From the NCBI GenBank assembly GCA_015143295.1, contig CM026574.1, positions 14,944,938 to 15,008,937 of the forward strand: a DNA stretch of 64,000 bases, given 5' to 3'. Under the pieces are notes generated by a model. That model was given only the letters and a program-made list of their open reading frames with translations, did not search any database and had not been told where the DNA came from. Position 1 is the first letter of the stretch. The number at the start of each line of letters is the position of its first letter. Positions 11,789 to 24,151 of the stretch are shown in pieces. Source of the DNA: Tetracentron sinense. Its lineage: Eukaryota; Streptophyta; Magnoliopsida; Trochodendrales; Trochodendraceae. The position numbers and the translations under genes were made by a program.

Positions 11789-11828
11789 GAACTAGCGGGT
11801 GGCACGTGCGATGCACGTGAGAGCGAGG

Positions 11829-11930
11829 GGAAGAAGTTAACCACAGTTAATAGGAGTTAAAAGGGACACATGTTGACCCATGGGTGCGATTGAACTCTCC
11901 CCGAGTTCAATCACGATTGACTATGATTCT
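11829..11930. repeat. Hairpin-family fragment
   Basis: Carries TTAACCACAGTTAATAGGAG, GGGACACATGTTGACC and GGGTGCGATTGAAC. The same order recurs just before the amidohydrolase gene (about 12485-12540), so these are two copies about 650 bp apart. Confidence 0.5.
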
Positions 11931-12295
11931 ATTCTTTAAATAAATAGATGAGAGTAGTTTGGGAATTAAAGTAAAACATTAAATTAAAGATTTGTTTTAT
12001 ATAAGGGTAGTTTATGAATTTCAAAAAATTCAGGCTACGCCTGCCTCTCCCATTATAATAGTAAAGATTAGTGGTAATTAAGTGGATAAGGGGGCAATAA
12101 TTAAGGTGACACATGGTGATAATAGAAAGAAAGAAGAAGGTAACACGTGGCGATAACATGAACCTAAAATGAAGGATTTTGAGAGATGCTACTTAGAACC
12201 AACCAGCATATAGTATTAGTATAGATTTGAAACACGAGATCGAATCACAGGCAATCATTATTGAACTTTGGAGAGTTCAATCACACCCACACATC

Positions 12296-12537
12296 AACAC
12301 TCGTTCTTTTTAACCCATTAATTATGGTTAAGATTTATTAGGGTTCAACCATCTAACCTTAATTTCTTAGAAATTGTTTTTTTTAATTAATCTTAGATTT
12401 AACCATAAGATTTATTTTTTAAAAATATTTTTTAGCTTAAAAATAAGGTTAGATTGTTGAACCTAAGGATTAAGGAATCTTAACCACGGTTAATAGAGGT
12501 TAAAAAGGACATAACTGTTGACCTGTGGGTGCGATCG
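12296..12537. repeat. Hairpin repeat in the amidohydrolase promoter
   Basis: The left arm (TTTTTAACCCATTAATTATG, then GTTAAGATT, GGGTTCAACC and TCTAACCTTA) pairs with the right arm (TAAGGTTAGATTG, GAACCTAAGG, AATCTTAACC, ACGGTTAATAG). The right arm ends only about 130 bp before the start codon of the following gene, so the repeat must form part of its promoter region. Confidence 0.65.
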
Positions 12538-12666
12538 GCTCTGATTGGATCTCATTTGAAACACCTTCTCCGTCTGCTGATTTCCTCTCCCCTTTCCTCC
12601 AAGTAATCAAAACCACAACACTCCCTTCAATATCTTACCGTTGTCTCAAATTTTGTTCAGTTTCAA

Positions 12667-14882
12667 ATGGCTTCTTCTTTCTTTACTCTTTTTCTCTCCA
12701 TAGCCTCGCTTTCTCTGGTTTATGCAAATCCCGGCGAGAGCTACTCAAGAGAGCTTCTAAGCTCAGCAAAGAGAGAGAAAAACTGGTTGGTCTCTCTTAG
12801 GAGAGAAATTCACGAAAACCCAGAACTCCGATTCGAAGAACACAACACAAGCGCTCTTATCCGAAGAGAACTTGATAGACTCGGCGTCTCATATTCCTTC
12901 CCCTTCGCCAAAACCGGTGTGGTCGCACAAATTGGATCTGGGTCTCGCCCAATTGTCGCTCTTCGAGCCGACATGGACGCACTCCCATTGCAGGTTTTCA
13001 AACCCATTTCTTTGTGGGTCAAAATTGTTTAGTTTTGGTTTGAATAATCTGGTTTTGATGGATTTTGGTGGGTTTTAGGAGCTTGTGGAGTGGGAGCATA
13101 AGAGTAAAATTGATGGTAAAATGCATGGATGTGGTCATGATGCCCATGTGACAATGCTTCTTGGAGCAGCTAAATTGCTTAACCAACGGAAAGATAATCT
13201 CAAGGTTAGTGTTTGATTCGATTCTGTAAATGGGTTCTCATAATTTTTATAGATAAAAAGTTTGAAATTTTTCTTTGGAGTTCTTGATGTTTTAATGTGC
13301 AGAATTTTGACATTCCATTGAGTTTTTTGTTTTTTTAATGGAGAAGATGATGATTGTGGGAATTGATTTGGTGTCTTCCTTCTGCTTGTTAGGAAAATTC
13401 GTTTAATCAATATGTAGGTTATTCACTTGTGGTAATTGTATCTTTAGTTTTTACCTTTGATGAGAGACTTATCCGCAGTCGATATAAATCTCCTTGTTCA
13501 CTTTAATCAACCACAAAATCCCGGCTCTGCCCTTGGGCAGCCCCTCGAACTTTTGAGAAAAAAATTACTATGTTAGTACTAGGGCATAACCATGGGAGGG
13601 GCAGCTGCCCCCAGACTTTTGAAAAGAAAAAATATATCTTTTATACTATGTAATTTTATTATTTAAAAGGGCATAGCCCATGCAAGGGGGCTGCTGCCCC
13701 CCTAAAGAAGGAGAAACAATACCTGTGGAATATGTAAGAAGCCTATGGACAAGATGGCCCATGAACTTGGTCCTCAAAAAAAAATTTGTATTTTAGTAAA
13801 TGTTCTAGAATCTAGAATCATATTTCTTTTGGAATTTGGTTTCTTTTGACATGTGTGTAAACTTGTAATGAAAGTTTTCAATATTCTTAACCTACTTCAT
13901 ATGTGAGAAGTCCTAGAATATTTATAGACCAGAAGTCTTTGCTAAATTCAAACAAAGTTGGGTCATTTTTTTAGTCAATAATTAAATTAAACTGCTAGTA
14001 TCAGATCATAGATTTGAATGGATACCATCATCAACTGTGCTCTCTAGTTCCACACTCATCTTGTTTTGAATCTTTTTTTTGTTGTTTTATTCATTGTTTT
14101 TTGTTTGTTATTTCACCTTTGCTAATTATATGTTGTGCCTATCAATATCCGTATACCACATGATACTAGTTGTCTTGGTAGTTTTTGTTTTGTGTTTTTT
14201 GTTTCTCGATTTGTCGGTGCCTGTGGTTTTCTTTTCCTTTTTTTTATCGGAAAAAAAAACCCTTTAGAACATTCATTGGCACAGAAATTGGAACAAAAAC
14301 TGATTTCCTTCTTTTTTTTAACCTAATTTTATGTTCATATTATTGTATGATTTGGAGGTACTTTAACTTATCTCCACTAACTTCCATATCTGTTGAATTT
14401 TCTTACTTTTCCGCAACTTAATGTTGAAGGGAACGGTGAGACTTCTTTTCCAACCTGCAGAGGAGGGGGGTGCTGGTGCATCTCACATGATAAAGGACGG
14501 TGCTCTTGGTGGTGCTGAAGCAATCTTTGGAATGCACGTTGATTTTGAAAAACATACAGGAAGCATATCATCCACTGCAGGACCCCTATCAGCTGCTGTA
14601 TGTTTTTTCGAGGCAAAAATAGAAGGAACAGGTGGACTTGATGCAGAACCTCACATGAATGTGGATCCAGTACTCGCTGCTTCATTTACAATTTTGGCAT
14701 TGCAACAGATCATCTCCAGAGAAGTAGATCCCCTTCACAGTCAAGTATGTACCCAATATGTAGATCCTAATCCATACTTCAGCATCTATCTTTGTTTCAT
14801 AGTATTTGAACTAAATAGAAAATTACATGACGCATTGTTTTAGAATATGAATTTCGGTATGATTACTTTAATTTGTTCTAAG

Positions 14883-14917
<35 letters not shown>

Positions 14918-15654
14918 ACATGTTCGTTAGTTGCGGATTATAAATGTTATCTAATGCGACTTCTAGCTGATGCTTAGCTTTCTGTGTAAGGTGCTATCCG
15001 TTACTTATGTCCGAAGTGGGACAGCATTGAATGTTATTCCACATTATGTTGAATTAGGGGGCACTTTGAGGAGTCTTACCAGTGATGGCTTGTACCAACT
15101 ACGGCAAAGGGTGAGGGAGGTATTTACAATCATGAACCCTTCATAACTTGTAGCCAGTAGCTTCACTAAAAAGATTTTGGGGCATGCTTTCTTTCCAAAG
15201 AGAAAACAGTTACATGAACCTAATAGCTTGTATTATCACTTAGTCATGTCTCTATGTGTGGAGCTTATTGCAGGTTATCGAAGGGCAGGTGGCTGTACAC
15301 CGATGTAAGGCCTCCATTGACATGAAAGACGAAGAGTACCCATCATACCCAGCTGTCGTGAATGATGAGAAGTTGCATCAGCATGTTGAGAGGGTAGGCA
15401 GACTCCTGCTCGGTCCCGAGAATGTGAAGATGGCCAACAAGGTGATGGCAGGTGAAGATTTTGCTTTCTATCAAGAAGTGGTTCCTGGTGTGATTTTCAG
15501 TATTGGAATTAGAAATGAGGAAGTTGGGTCAGTTCATTCGCTGCACTCCCCTCATTTCTTTCTTGATGAGGATGTCCTTCCAATTGGAGCTGCAGTACAC
15601 ACTGCAATTATGGAGTTATATCTGAATGAGCACCAAGATACCATTGACAGGTGA
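12667..15654 (+). CDS. IAA-amino acid hydrolase ILR1-like (M20 family), five exons
   Basis: Amidohydrolase that in this family releases indole-3-acetic acid, or jasmonate-type acids, from amino acid conjugates in the ER lumen. Exons: 12667-12993, 13079-13204, 14430-14744, 14991-15119, 15274-15654; all introns are GT-AG and phase 0, giving 425 residues, near the usual 430-440. Residues 1-20 form a signal peptide ([10 protein letters not shown]…). Metal ligands are present: Cys127 and His129 (HGCGHDAH), Glu162/Glu163 (QPAEEGG), His187 (GMHVD) and His390 (LHSPHF). The otherwise near-invariant GGHAA motif reads GGLDA: His221 is replaced by Leu, with a neighbouring Ala to Asp change, so activity may be reduced or changed. 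The C-terminus (HQDTIDR) lacks the KDEL/HDEL-type retrieval signal common in the family. The second intron (1225 bp) holds repeat fragments. No frameshift or stop is seen, so I call it a gene rather than a pseudogene. Which of the ILR1/ILL paralogues it matches cannot be settled by eye. Confidence 0.93.
13515..13715. repeat. Repeat fragments in amidohydrolase intron 2
   Basis: Contains AATCCCGGCTCTGCCCTTG, resembling the terminus of the GGGGCGGAGCC hAT MITE seen in the ASR intron, then short inverted blocks (GGGGCAGCTGCCCCC, GGGGGCTGCTGCCCCCC). It is probably a decayed transposon. Confidence 0.4.
14884..14918. repeat. CT/TA microsatellite in intron 3
   Basis: A (CT)n tract followed directly by a (TA)n tract, between amidohydrolase exons 3 and 4. 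Confidence 0.85.
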
Positions 15655-15813
15655 ACATCTTGACATGTAAGAACTGTGCGATTCAATCTATTTTGATGCA
15701 ACCCCAACTTTGAATAGTATGCCATAATCTTGATTTGTTTGTGTAATATGCCTGCAAATCTACTCATGATGATATACAATGTATCTCATCACATCTTATT
15801 ATCTTACTTCATT

Positions 15814-16240
15814 CCATAGTTACCAAAGCGAGAAGCGAAAACGAGAAGCAGGAAGCGAGATTCAAAAAAATCATAAGAAACAGGAAACGAGAAATGAGAT
15901 ATAGGCTTTTTATTTCCATTATGTTATTTATGGGTAGTTATACCTTTGATTTTATCTTACATAAGATTTTTGGGGAAAAGTAGGTGCCTAAGGTTTCAAT
16001 TCGACGATACTTGCTTAGATTCTATACCCTAGGCTATAGACTACGGTTTATATCACATCACTTCACACATACAACTTCCTTTGATTACTAGATGAGACAT
16101 GATGAAAGCGAGCTTCCTAAAAAGGGAGTCTGTCCGAAGAAGCGAGTTTCTTAGGAAACGAGTCTGTCCGTGGAAGCGAGTTTGGGAAATGAGCTTCTCG
16201 AGAAGGGAGTTTCCCACCCTGTACATAGTTTCCCTGCAAC
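15814..16240. repeat. GAAGCGAG-rich probable transposon remnant
   Basis: Begins TTCCATAGTTACCAAAGCGA, contains many GAAGCGAG/GAAACGAG units, and ends with CATAGTTTCCC, partly complementary to its start. It resembles a non-autonomous transposon, but no target duplication was identified. Confidence 0.4.
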
Positions 16241-16368
16241 TATGCCCCATTATCTATCATATAGTAGTGGTTTTGAATCTATAGTAGGGGCCTTTACAAG
16301 GATTCCTTGTAGAATTCATCGGAGACTACCTCCTTGAAACATGAGGAAGATAGGTGGATGGCTGAAAA

Positions 16369-19001
16369 TGTAGAGACCCAAAATTTAGTTTCTTGACATT
16401 CGTGCCATTTATATGAATTTCTTGAAATATGTGCCCGATTTTAAATGCATGTGTTCCTAAAAGATGAATTAAAGGGATGCCTTAACATACCCTCAACTTC
16501 AAGGAACTCTAATTTTGTCACCGTTGATCAGAATTGAATGATTCTTGAACAATTAGGAAGGGATGGAAACCTTCTTCTAGATTTATATTTATCATTTTTC
16601 TAGATTCTTAGTTAAAGATAGGTTAAATATTGGATTTCCAAAATCGGGCATGCTGAAAATCTAGGCTGCCGAAATCCATTCTAAATCAGTCAGCTTTAGA
16701 AAGTAATTAAAAACATACAATTGGGATTTATCTATTAGACATGAAATTGTTCCATTTTGAATGACGAGTCCAACGCAAGTTGAATAACTCAATTTCAATA
16801 ATCGAATCAAAAGTTATGGACAAAATACCGAAGGATGTTCCGAGTATTAAAAAGAAAATTAGGGGGAGATCGATCGCCCAATGCGGGATTTTTCGAAAAA
16901 TCGTGATTTTGACCCTTTTTACCTTCCCTAGGGTTCCCAAACTCTCATTAACTCGTAAATTAGGTTTCCTAAAGCCTCATAAACATAAGAGAAAGAAGAA
17001 AGTATTTTGAGAGATACAAAGAGGGAAAAGCCTAGAGATTTCAAAGATTCAACAAAAGAAGAAGGAAAAAGACTTAAAGATCTAGATCGACCCTCATTCG
17101 TAAGCGTAAGATCTTAGGGAAGCGATCAAATGAGGTAAATAACTTTTCCTAGTTCTCAATTTTATAATTATTAATCTAAAGTATGAATCTAATGATAAGA
17201 TCCATGAAAAGAACATGATTGAAAATAAGATAAAAGAGATCTTGATCATTCCTCATGCAATATTTTTTTATAAATAACGTAAATATGAATTTCTTTTTAA
17301 TAATATGATGATTATTAATATAAATAAGAATAAATAGTTTGGATTTAAAGTAAGAAAACACGATCAAAGCATGTTAAATTATGTACATCCCTTGTTAAAT
17401 ATGTTCATGATTTTAGAGATGTTTTATTTATGATTTTTATGATGTATATTAACAAGGGGAAAGAGAATGAAAATTGTGGTGTTTGTATGGAATGAGAATG
17501 GAGGAAGTGATGAGATTATGGAATTAAATGTAATGTACGAAATAATTGAATGATGGATATAGATTATTTGTGAGATTAGAGTTACATGTTAGTGTATTTT
17601 GTGGATATAATATATGAGAATTATGATTGATAAATTATGCAATGTAATTATGATATTGATCTCGATTAAAAAAGGAGTTGTTAATATTTAAATTAAATTG
17701 TGAATTATGCATGTAGAAAATAAATTGTGGTTAAAGTTTGTTAAATTATTGGGAACATGAATGTTACTGTGTGTTTATTTTATGTTTTCATACGTGATAT
17801 ATTGTTTGGTAAATGAACTTTTGATGAAAGTCAAGCTTGCCTAAGTCTGGTTAACATAATAGAATGGGACGCTATGGTGAGATGTCCTATGGCCCTTGAC
17901 TAATAGTCTTAGGTATAATTTAACCAATAGTATATTACCGTGCACTCACTCAAGATAATGAATATGTAAAAGCATGATAAAAGGCAAAATTACAAGTATT
18001 ATACTAGTATACAAGTACACATGAAAGCGATGAATACATGATTGAGTTTTGCACTGACCGAGTATTCACAAGCCTAAGATCAAGGCAAGACAAGCCATAT
18101 ACACCGGATAGTGTATATACAAGCCGTATACACCAGATAATGTGTAGACAAGCCGTATGCACCGGATAATGTGTAAACCATGTGGTATCTCGGAAAGTGT
18201 GATATATATTATTCTCTACCCAATATATGAGGTAGAGTTATTTTAAGTTATTGCATAGTGCATGTTGTTTGATTTATTCATATGCATGAAAAAGAAAGAT
18301 AATTCAGAAAAGTAAGACAAGAAAGACAAGTCAAGAAAAGTATGACAAGAAAGAAAAGTCAAGTAATAAGACAAGTAAGATAAATAAGATAGGTATAAGT
18401 GAACACATGAAAGAATTGAATAGAAAATATGTTCCGCACTCTGATTTATGTATGTGAATTGTAATTGAACTGTTACTTGTATGCATGTTATAATTATGAT
18501 ATTGTTTACTATGGATTGTTATATACGTGGAGTAAGTTGTTACTCAGCCGATGACTTTTGTTGTCGGCAGGTTCGAGATTTGATAATTGTATCCAGGAGC
18601 CTTGAGTTGAAGAGGAGTACGTAAGAAAGATCTTGCAAGTAATCATCCTGAAAATGAACGGGATTTCAAGAGATGGCTTTACTATTATTTTAGTTTATTA
18701 GAAATTGTTTGAATTCCAGAGAGATTGTAATTAGTTTATTATGTTTAGTTTTAAATTGGGATATTTAGATTTGATATGGTTAATAAAAGAGTTGAGAATC
18801 ACAAAGATGATTCAGATTTTATAGGTTCAGTTTAATTACAGATTTTAATTGATGTTCAGTTGAAGTATTAAATGTTATTCCATTGAAAAAATTTTCAAGT
18901 TCAAATTTTGGTATGCCTTTAAAGCTCATTAAATGGATTAAGTTAAGTAAGTCACCTGTTAAAGTTCTCAATTCTTTTAGGGGGGATTTTGGGGCGCGAT
19001 A
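16369..19001 (+). repeat. 5' LTR of the LARD, 2633 bp
   Basis: Starts TGTAGAGACC and ends GGGGCGCGATA, where the usual terminal CA has become TA. It contains three copies of a roughly 30-bp unit (CAAGCCGTATACACCGGATA-like) at about 18088-18180, against two in the other LTR, which accounts for most of the 28-bp length difference. Confidence 0.88.
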
Positions 19002-21541
19002 GAAGTCGTATCAAAGCAAAGGCATTAGGTCACTTAAGACTAAGTGTCTTCTAAGTTAGAAGTAGAGTTATTTTACTCCGGATCTGATACCAGAGATGGT
19101 ATCAGAGCAAAGGCTTTAGACCCGTATGAGATAATATTAGGAACATCAGGATTAAGGAGATTTACCAAGATGTACAAATAAATTAGTCTTAAATCCAGAT
19201 TGATACCATGACGGATGTGATGTCATTAGGTTCACTAAGATTTAGGCCTGTTATGAAATTATATGCTAATAAAAGTTATTGTATGTTATTATATGTTATT
19301 ATGAGTTTTGAATGATACAGTGATAATTATATGTTAAGATGATTGATGTCCAAGAGAGACATGAATTATTCTTAAATCCGGGTCGGATGACGATAAAGCT
19401 AATACATTGAGATCCTTATGGTTACGTATAATATAAGGAAAACCCTGAGCAAATAATATTTAAATTCTTTAAGACTTAGGTTTTAGACTCATTATAAATA
19501 TAGGTTAAAATGATTTCAAGTTAGACTTATGTTTTATTGATTGCTTTCAAGACCTACGTCATGAGGCGCAATAACCAAGGTCGCTATTATTAAAATTTTA
19601 TTATTTGGACTATAAAATCTCTATGATTATTATAAATATGTTATTATATTATTATATGTTAAACATGATATGTTATATAATATATGATCGTACACCTGAT
19701 TGCAATACGTAGTTATGTATATATCTTATACACCTTACTGAACAATGAGTACCTAAAGTATGTTCTAACCGACACAGTTTGTGACACATCCATTTGTTAC
19801 AAAAAAAAAATTTAGGTTAATTAATATATTACTGGTATGCAAGAGATAAGGATAATAAAATAAAATAAAAAGTAGTAAAACAAGAAAACAAGAGAATTTG
19901 ATCAACTTTTATGCAACAAGGACGGACATGTGATTCATTGCAGGAAAACGTAAAGGCACAAGTTTAAATTTATAAATATATAATTTTGGGCAAGTTCATG
20001 AATGTTTGATGCACGTTTCTAGATACAGATGTGCGTTAATTCTGCAGTATGTTCTAAACCCAATGCTCAGTCCAAAGTGATAAATATATTATAAACTCTA
20101 AGAATAATTTAGGTCTCAAAGTACAAAAACATTATACACATCTCATAAGCATCATGCATAGTATAAGCATCATACATAGCATACACTTCATGCACAACAT
20201 AAGCATCATGCACATATCATAAACATCATACACATCTCATAAGCATCATACAGATCTTAAAAGCATCAAGACGGGACACTCATCACCAAGAAACCTTCGA
20301 AAATAAAGATTCCTGAATGTAATTCGTTTGAACGACTACTAATTTACAATTTATAAAAGTCTAAAGGTTTTGATAGAATTCAATAACCATAATGAAATTA
20401 TGGGAAAATGTCTCCTAAGTATATTGGGATTCAAAAATTAACGAGATCTCCTTAGATCTCTTATGCTAGAATTTTCTTAATGTATTTAATTTAATTATGA
20501 ATTTAGTTAATTAATATTCTTCATAATAAATTATGACTACTTATATATCAAGCTCTCTATATTATATAGGATATAATAAATCAAGATTAAGGTGTATAAT
20601 AATTAGAACCTATTATGGACTTTTTATCTGATAATCTTTAATTAGATTAGAACTACAAAAAAAATGAGAGTAAGGCGTTCCACTCTCTCACTCTATCATT
20701 AATTAGGAATTAGAAGATGGAAAAAAAGTCCTAATATGTTTAGGAAATAGCAAAAAAAAAAAAAAAAAAGTCTTTTATAGGTAAGTTACTATTCTCCTCT
20801 CTTAAAAAAAAAATCGATCTCCATTGTAAATATGGTAGCCGTGAGATGATAATGAAGAGAAGTCTCTTGACCGTGAGTTCCACACATGCAATATAAGATT
20901 TACATTTATTTGGTAAGATAAAGAATGACTTTAATGATTACATAGGTTTCTTGTAAATAAATATAAATAAGTGTTATTATATGAGTGAAAATAAATAAAT
21001 AAAATAGCTTGTATGATTACATGAATTTTTTTTAAAAATATAATAAGTTTTATTAGATTTAAAGATTGAAAGAAAGAAAAAGTTATGATTATAAATATTA
21101 TTATAGTCATAGATGAAAATAATAATAATTACATGAAATTCTTTTAAGTATAATTGGTAAGAACTCCCCATTTATAACTAAGTGACAATGAGCTCTATCC
21201 ATTCAAGGAGCTCATCTCAATCGCCTCGTCCGACTACACAAGGCAAAGTCTTTGTCATCTCAAAATAAAATTCTCAAACATCTGATGATGTAATGCAAAG
21301 TATGTCCTACCCTAAGATGACCTTAAATGAGATGTCTTAGCAGAATGATTAAATTTTCTGTTATTTTAGGGTTATTATATTGAGTTTAATATGATTGTGT
21401 ACAATATCTGTTTATATTATATAAGTATGTGGCTTGTACACTTGATTGACACACTTATACAAACTAATCCGAGAGAAGTATCCAATTGGTTTATTTAAGG
21501 TATATAATTTCGAGCACGAAATTCCTTTAAGGGGAGAAGAA
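19002..21541 (+). other. LARD internal region, no coding
   Basis: A degraded primer-binding site (TCGTATCAAAGC) starts a few bases after the LTR; an intact initiator-Met-tRNA type match TGGTATCAGAGC lies about 90 bp further in (19095-19106). A gag zinc-knuckle-like remnant may exist at 19912-19941 (CNKDGHVIHC). The region ends with the polypurine tract AAGGGGAGAAGAA (21529-21541). No open frame of useful length. Confidence 0.7.
20133..20275. repeat. Degenerate tandem repeat (CATAAGCATCAT)
   Basis: Seven or so imperfect units of about 18-21 bp built on CACATCTCATAAGCATCAT, inside the LARD. Confidence 0.75.
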
Positions 21542-24146
21542 TGTAGAGACCCAAAATTTAGTTTCTTGACATTCGTGCCATTTATATGAATTTCTTCAAA
21601 TATATGCCCGATTTTAAATGCATGTATTCCTAAAAGATTAATTAAATGGATGCCTTAACATACCCTCAACTTCAAGGAGCTCTAATTTTGTCACTGTTGA
21701 TCGGAATCGAATGATTCTTGAATCATTAGGAAGATATGAAAACCCTCTTTTAGATTTATGTTTATCATTTTTCTAGATTCTTAATTAAAGATAGGTTAAA
21801 TGTTGGATTTCCAAAATCGGGCGTGCTAAAAATCTGGGCTGCTGAAATCCATTCCAAATCAGTCATCTTTAGAACTCATTTAGGTAATTAAAAACGTATA
21901 ATTGAGATTTATCTATTAGACATGAAATTGTTCCTCTTTGAATGACGAGTCCAATGCAAGTTGAATCGCCCAATTTTGATAACCGAGACAAACGTTATGG
22001 ACAAAATACCGAAAGCTATTCCGAGTATTTTTTTTAAAAAAATTAGGGAGAGATCGATTGCCCAATGCGGGATTTTCCGGAAAATCGTGATTTTGACCCT
22101 TTTTACCTTCCCTAGGATTCCCAAACTCTCATTAACTCATGAATTAGGTTTCCTAAAGCCTCATAAACATAAAAGAGATAGAGAAGAGAGTATTTTGAGA
22201 GATCCAAAAAAGGAAAAGCCTTGAGATTTCAAGAATTCAACAAAAGAATAAGGAAAAAGACTTGAGGATCTAGATCAAGCCCTATTCGCAAAGCGTAAGA
22301 TCGTAGAGAAGTGATCAAGTGAGGTAAATAACTTTTCCTAGTTCTCAATTTTATAACTATTAATCTAAAATATGAATTTAATGATAAGATCCATGAAAAG
22401 AACATGATTGATAGTAAGATAAAAGAGATTTTGATCATCCCTCATGCAATATTTTTTATAAATAACGTAAATATGAATTTTTTTCTAACAATATAATGAT
22501 TATTAATATAAATAAGAATAAATAGTTTGGATTTAAAGTAAGAAAACAAGATCAAAGCATGCTATATTATGTACATCCCTTGTTAAATATGTTCATGATT
22601 TTTAGAGATGTTTTATTTATGATTTTTATGATGTATATCAATAAGGGGAAAGAGAATGAAAATTGTAGTATATGTATGGATTGAGAATGGAGAAAGTGAT
22701 GAGATTATGGAGTTGATAATTGAATGATGGATATAGATTCTATGTGAGATTAGGGTTACATGTTAGTGTGTTTTGTGGATATAATCTATGAGAATTATGA
22801 TTGATAAATTATGTAGTGTAATTATGATATTGATCTCGATTAAAAATGGAGTTATTGATATTTAAATTAAATTGTGAATTATGCATGTAGAAAATAAACT
22901 GTGGTTAAACCCTATTAAATTATTGAGAACATAAATGTTACTGTGTGTTTATTTTATGTTTTCATGCGTGATATATTGTTGGGTAAAGGAACCTTTGATG
23001 AAAGTCAAACTTACCTAAGTCTGCTTAACATAGTAGAATGGGACACTATGGTGAGATGTCCTATCACACTTGACTGATAGTATTAGGTATAATTTAACCA
23101 ATAGTATATTACCATGCACTCACTCAAGATAATGAATATGTAAAAGCATGATAAAAAACAAGATTATAAGTATTATACAAGTATACAAGTACACACGAAA
23201 TCGATGAATGCATGTTTGAGTTTTGCACTGATCGAGTACCCACAAGCCTAAAATCAAGGTAAGACAAGCTGTATACACCGGATAATGTGTAGACAAGCCG
23301 TGTGCACCGGATAATGTGTAAACCGTGGGGTACCTCGAAAAGTATGGTATATGTTATTCTCTATCCAATATATGTGGTAGAGTTATTTTAAGTTATTGCA
23401 TAGTGCATGTTGTTTGATTTATTCATATGCATGAAAAAGAAAGACAAGTCAAAAAAGTAAGACATAAAAGACAAGTCAAGAAAAGTATGATAAAAAAAAA
23501 AAGGCCAAGTAATAAGACAAGCAAGATAAATAAGATAGGTACAAGTGAACACATGAAAGAATTGAAAAGAAAATATGTTCTACACTCTGATTTATGTATG
23601 TGAATTGTAATTGAACTGTTATTTGTATACATGTTACAGTTATGATATTGTTTACTATGGATTGTTATATACGCGGAGTAACTTGTTACTTAGCCGATGA
23701 CTTTTGTTGTCGGCAGGTTCGAAATTTGATAATTGTACCCAAGAGCCTTGAGTTGAAGAGGAGTACGTAAGAAAGATCTTGCAAGTGATCATCTAAAAAA
23801 GGAACGGGATTTCAAGAGATGGTTTTATTATTATTTTAGTTTATTAGAAATTGTTTAAATTACAGAGAGATTGTAATTAGTTTATTATATTTAGTTTTAA
23901 ATTGGGATATTTAGATTTGATACGGTTAATAAAAGAGTTGAGAATCACGAAGATGATTTAGATTTCGTAGTTCAGTTTAATTACAGATTTTAATTGATGT
24001 TCAGTTGAGGTATTAAATGTTATTCTATTGAAGAAATTTTTAAATTCAGATTTTGGTATGTCTTTAAAGCTCATTAAATGGATTAAGCTAAGTAAGTCAC
24101 GTGTCAAAGTTCTCAATTCTCTTAGGGGGGATTTTGGGGCACGACA
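21542..24146 (+). repeat. 3' LTR of the LARD, 2605 bp
   Basis: Aligns end to end with the 5' LTR and ends GGGGCACGACA, followed directly by the GAAAA duplication. Two copies of the 30-bp CACCGGATAATGTGTA unit lie at about 23267-23330. Confidence 0.88.
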
Positions 24147-24151
24147 GAAAA

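Larger units (their letters stand above)
16369..24146 (+). mobile_element. Non-coding LTR retrotransposon (LARD), probably Tekay/Del-derived
   Basis: A complete 7.8-kb element bounded by the 5-bp target duplication GAAAA (16364-16368 and 24147-24151). LTRs: 16369-19001 and 21542-24146. The interior (19002-21541) keeps a polypurine tract but no gag or pol frames, fitting a large retrotransposon derivative moved by proteins of another copy. The LTR ends (TGTAGAGACCC … TTTTGGGGC[AG]CGACA) and the polypurine context TTTCGAGCACGAAATTCC are like Tekay/Del chromoviruses; this lineage call is inference. The LTRs differ at more than 20 of the first 300 bases compared by eye, so it is much older than the gypsy and copia elements downstream. 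Confidence 0.88.

Noticed and set aside
12810-13022. Minus-strand frames over the amidohydrolase exon 1
   Set aside because: Antisense shadow of a well-supported exon.
16780-17010. Open frame of 76 residues in the 5' LTR of the LARD, with a similar one at 21961-22224 in the 3' LTR
   Set aside because: The similarity is only because the two LTRs are copies of each other; there is no known domain, no start context and indels change the frame.
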